Source: Methylococcus sp. UBA6136
Lineage (GTDB): Bacteria > Pseudomonadota > Gammaproteobacteria > Methylococcales > Methylococcaceae
Length of the DNA stretch: 5,479 nt
Reading direction: 5' to 3'
Assembly: GCA_002423305.1 (NCBI GenBank)
Contig: DIVI01000032.1
Coordinates: 1 to 5,479, forward strand
Shown piece after piece: positions 4,826-5,479 of this stretch (within the stretch, counting starts at the first letter, position 1; every line of letters begins with the position of its first letter). The notes below the pieces were generated by a model. It searched no databases and was not told where the DNA came from. It worked only from the letters and a program-made list of their open reading frames with translations. Both the position numbers and the translations under genes were made by a program.

Positions 4826-5479
4826 TACGGTCTTCGCGCTCATCGACGGCAATGCCTTCTATGTGAGTTGCGAGCGGGTATTCAGCCCCGGCCTCACTGA
4901 GCGGCCGGTGGTGGTGCTCTCGAATAACGATGGCTGCGTGGTGGCCCGATCCAATGAGGCCAAGGCGCTGGGCATTACCATGGGGGTTCCCTACTTCAAA
5001 ATTCGCCGCGATTATGAGCGGGCCGGCGGCATCGCCCTATCGTCAAACTACTCGCTGTATTCAGATCTTTCCAGCCGCATGATGTCGGTGATCGGACAGT
5101 ATTCCGACCGACAGGAAATTTACTCGATAGACGAATCCTTCATCGAATGGACGGGGTTTCAATCTCTGGACATAGGAAAGATGGCCCATGAACTGCGCCG
5201 GAAGGTGGGGCGCTGGACCGGCATCCCGGTTGGCATCGGAATCGGCCCAACCAAGACCCTCGCCAAATTGGCCAACCGACTGGCCAAGAAGCATCCCGAT
5301 TTTCTGGCGGCGGGTATCTGCGACTTGACGGCGCTATCCGAGTCCATACTGGAGCGGTATCTGGCCTCGCTGGAGGTGGGTGATGTATGGGGAATCGGAT
5401 CGCGCTGGGCGACCAGGTTGGTTGGGCTGGGGGTTTATACGGCACTGGATCTTAGCCAGGTCGATCCCGTCTGGGTGCG
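4803..5479 (+). CDS. umuC: UmuC, Y-family translesion DNA polymerase V catalytic subunit, 3' end cut by window edge
   Basis: 225 complete codons plus two bases are present of about 420 expected. UmuC copies damaged DNA with low fidelity together with UmuD' and RecA during the SOS response. Visible motifs: FALIDGNAFYVSCERVF (11-27) with metal ligand Asp15; PVVVLSNNDGCVVARSNEAKALGITMGVPYFK (35-66); SSNYSLYSDLSSRMM; IYSIDESF (106-113) with catalytic Asp110 and Glu111; VGIGIGPTKTLAKLANRLAKK; and the thumb/HhH segment GDVWGIGSRW. The three acidic residues sit nine positions later than Asp6, Asp101 and Glu102 of E. coli UmuC. The frame has ATG at 4803 and again at 4812; both overlap umuD (23 or 14 bp) and neither has a strong Shine-Dalgarno, so translation is probably coupled to umuD. 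I chose the first because a weak G-rich stretch precedes it. No damage to the frame is seen up to the edge. Confidence 0.95.
   Translation, partial: MSSMRRSDTVFALIDGNAFYVSCERVFSPGLTERPVVVLSNNDGCVVARSNEAKALGITMGVPYFKIRRDYERAGGIALSSNYSLYSDLSSRMMSVIGQYSDRQEIYSIDESFIEWTGFQSLDIGKMAHELRRKVGRWTGIPVGIGIGPTKTLAKLANRLAKKHPDFLAAGICDLTALSESILERYLASLEVGDVWGIGSRWATRLVGLGVYTALDLSQVDPVWV

Noticed and set aside
1..5479. CRISPR array, tRNA, rRNA, insertion sequence or prophage attachment site
   Set aside because: No regularly spaced repeats, no cloverleaf-like or rRNA-like sequence, and no transposase or integrase coding was seen on either strand.

Overview
The window reads as chromosomal DNA from a Gram-negative proteobacterium, most likely a gammaproteobacterium. 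The main clues are a fused HldE (heptose kinase plus adenylyltransferase, usually two separate genes in betaproteobacteria), a YccA-type Bax-inhibitor-1 protein very close to the E. coli one, and HemJ. Genus cannot be decided from the sequence alone. Two genes run off the window: hldE at the left edge and umuC at the right edge.

Layout. Positions 1-1990 hold two minus-strand genes, hldE (LPS heptose precursor synthesis) and upstream of it a yccA-like membrane protein gene, separated by about 160 bp. Positions 1991-2244 are a divergent intergenic region with several small dyads and a tandem 7-mer. Everything after that is on the plus strand: a secreted or membrane-anchored Tim44-like protein (2245-3225), a strong intrinsic terminator, hemJ (protoporphyrinogen oxidase), a small FmdB-type zinc-ribbon gene, a short REP-like palindromic stretch, and a umuDC operon (translesion DNA polymerase V).

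The most interesting part is the umuDC unit. Its UmuD is about 70 residues longer at the N terminus than E. coli UmuD. The extra part looks like a DNA-binding module (Gly/Pro/Arg/Lys-rich tail plus a ribbon-helix-helix-like strand and helices), joined to a complete self-cleaving UmuD domain whose Ala-Gly site, Ser and Lys have the same spacing as in E. coli. Upstream lie an extended -10 promoter and a near-perfect 23-bp palindrome placed about at the transcription start, with no recognisable E. coli-type LexA box. Together these suggest a self-regulating, LexA-like UmuD that represses its own operon until cleaved, and then serves as the polymerase subunit. That is a hypothesis. Acinetobacter UmuDAb is a known precedent for a UmuD-like repressor.

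The other genes are ordinary housekeeping or membrane functions with no obvious common pathway. Apart from umuD-umuC (overlapping) and perhaps hemJ-fmdB (49-bp gap, no terminator seen), they appear to be separate transcription units.
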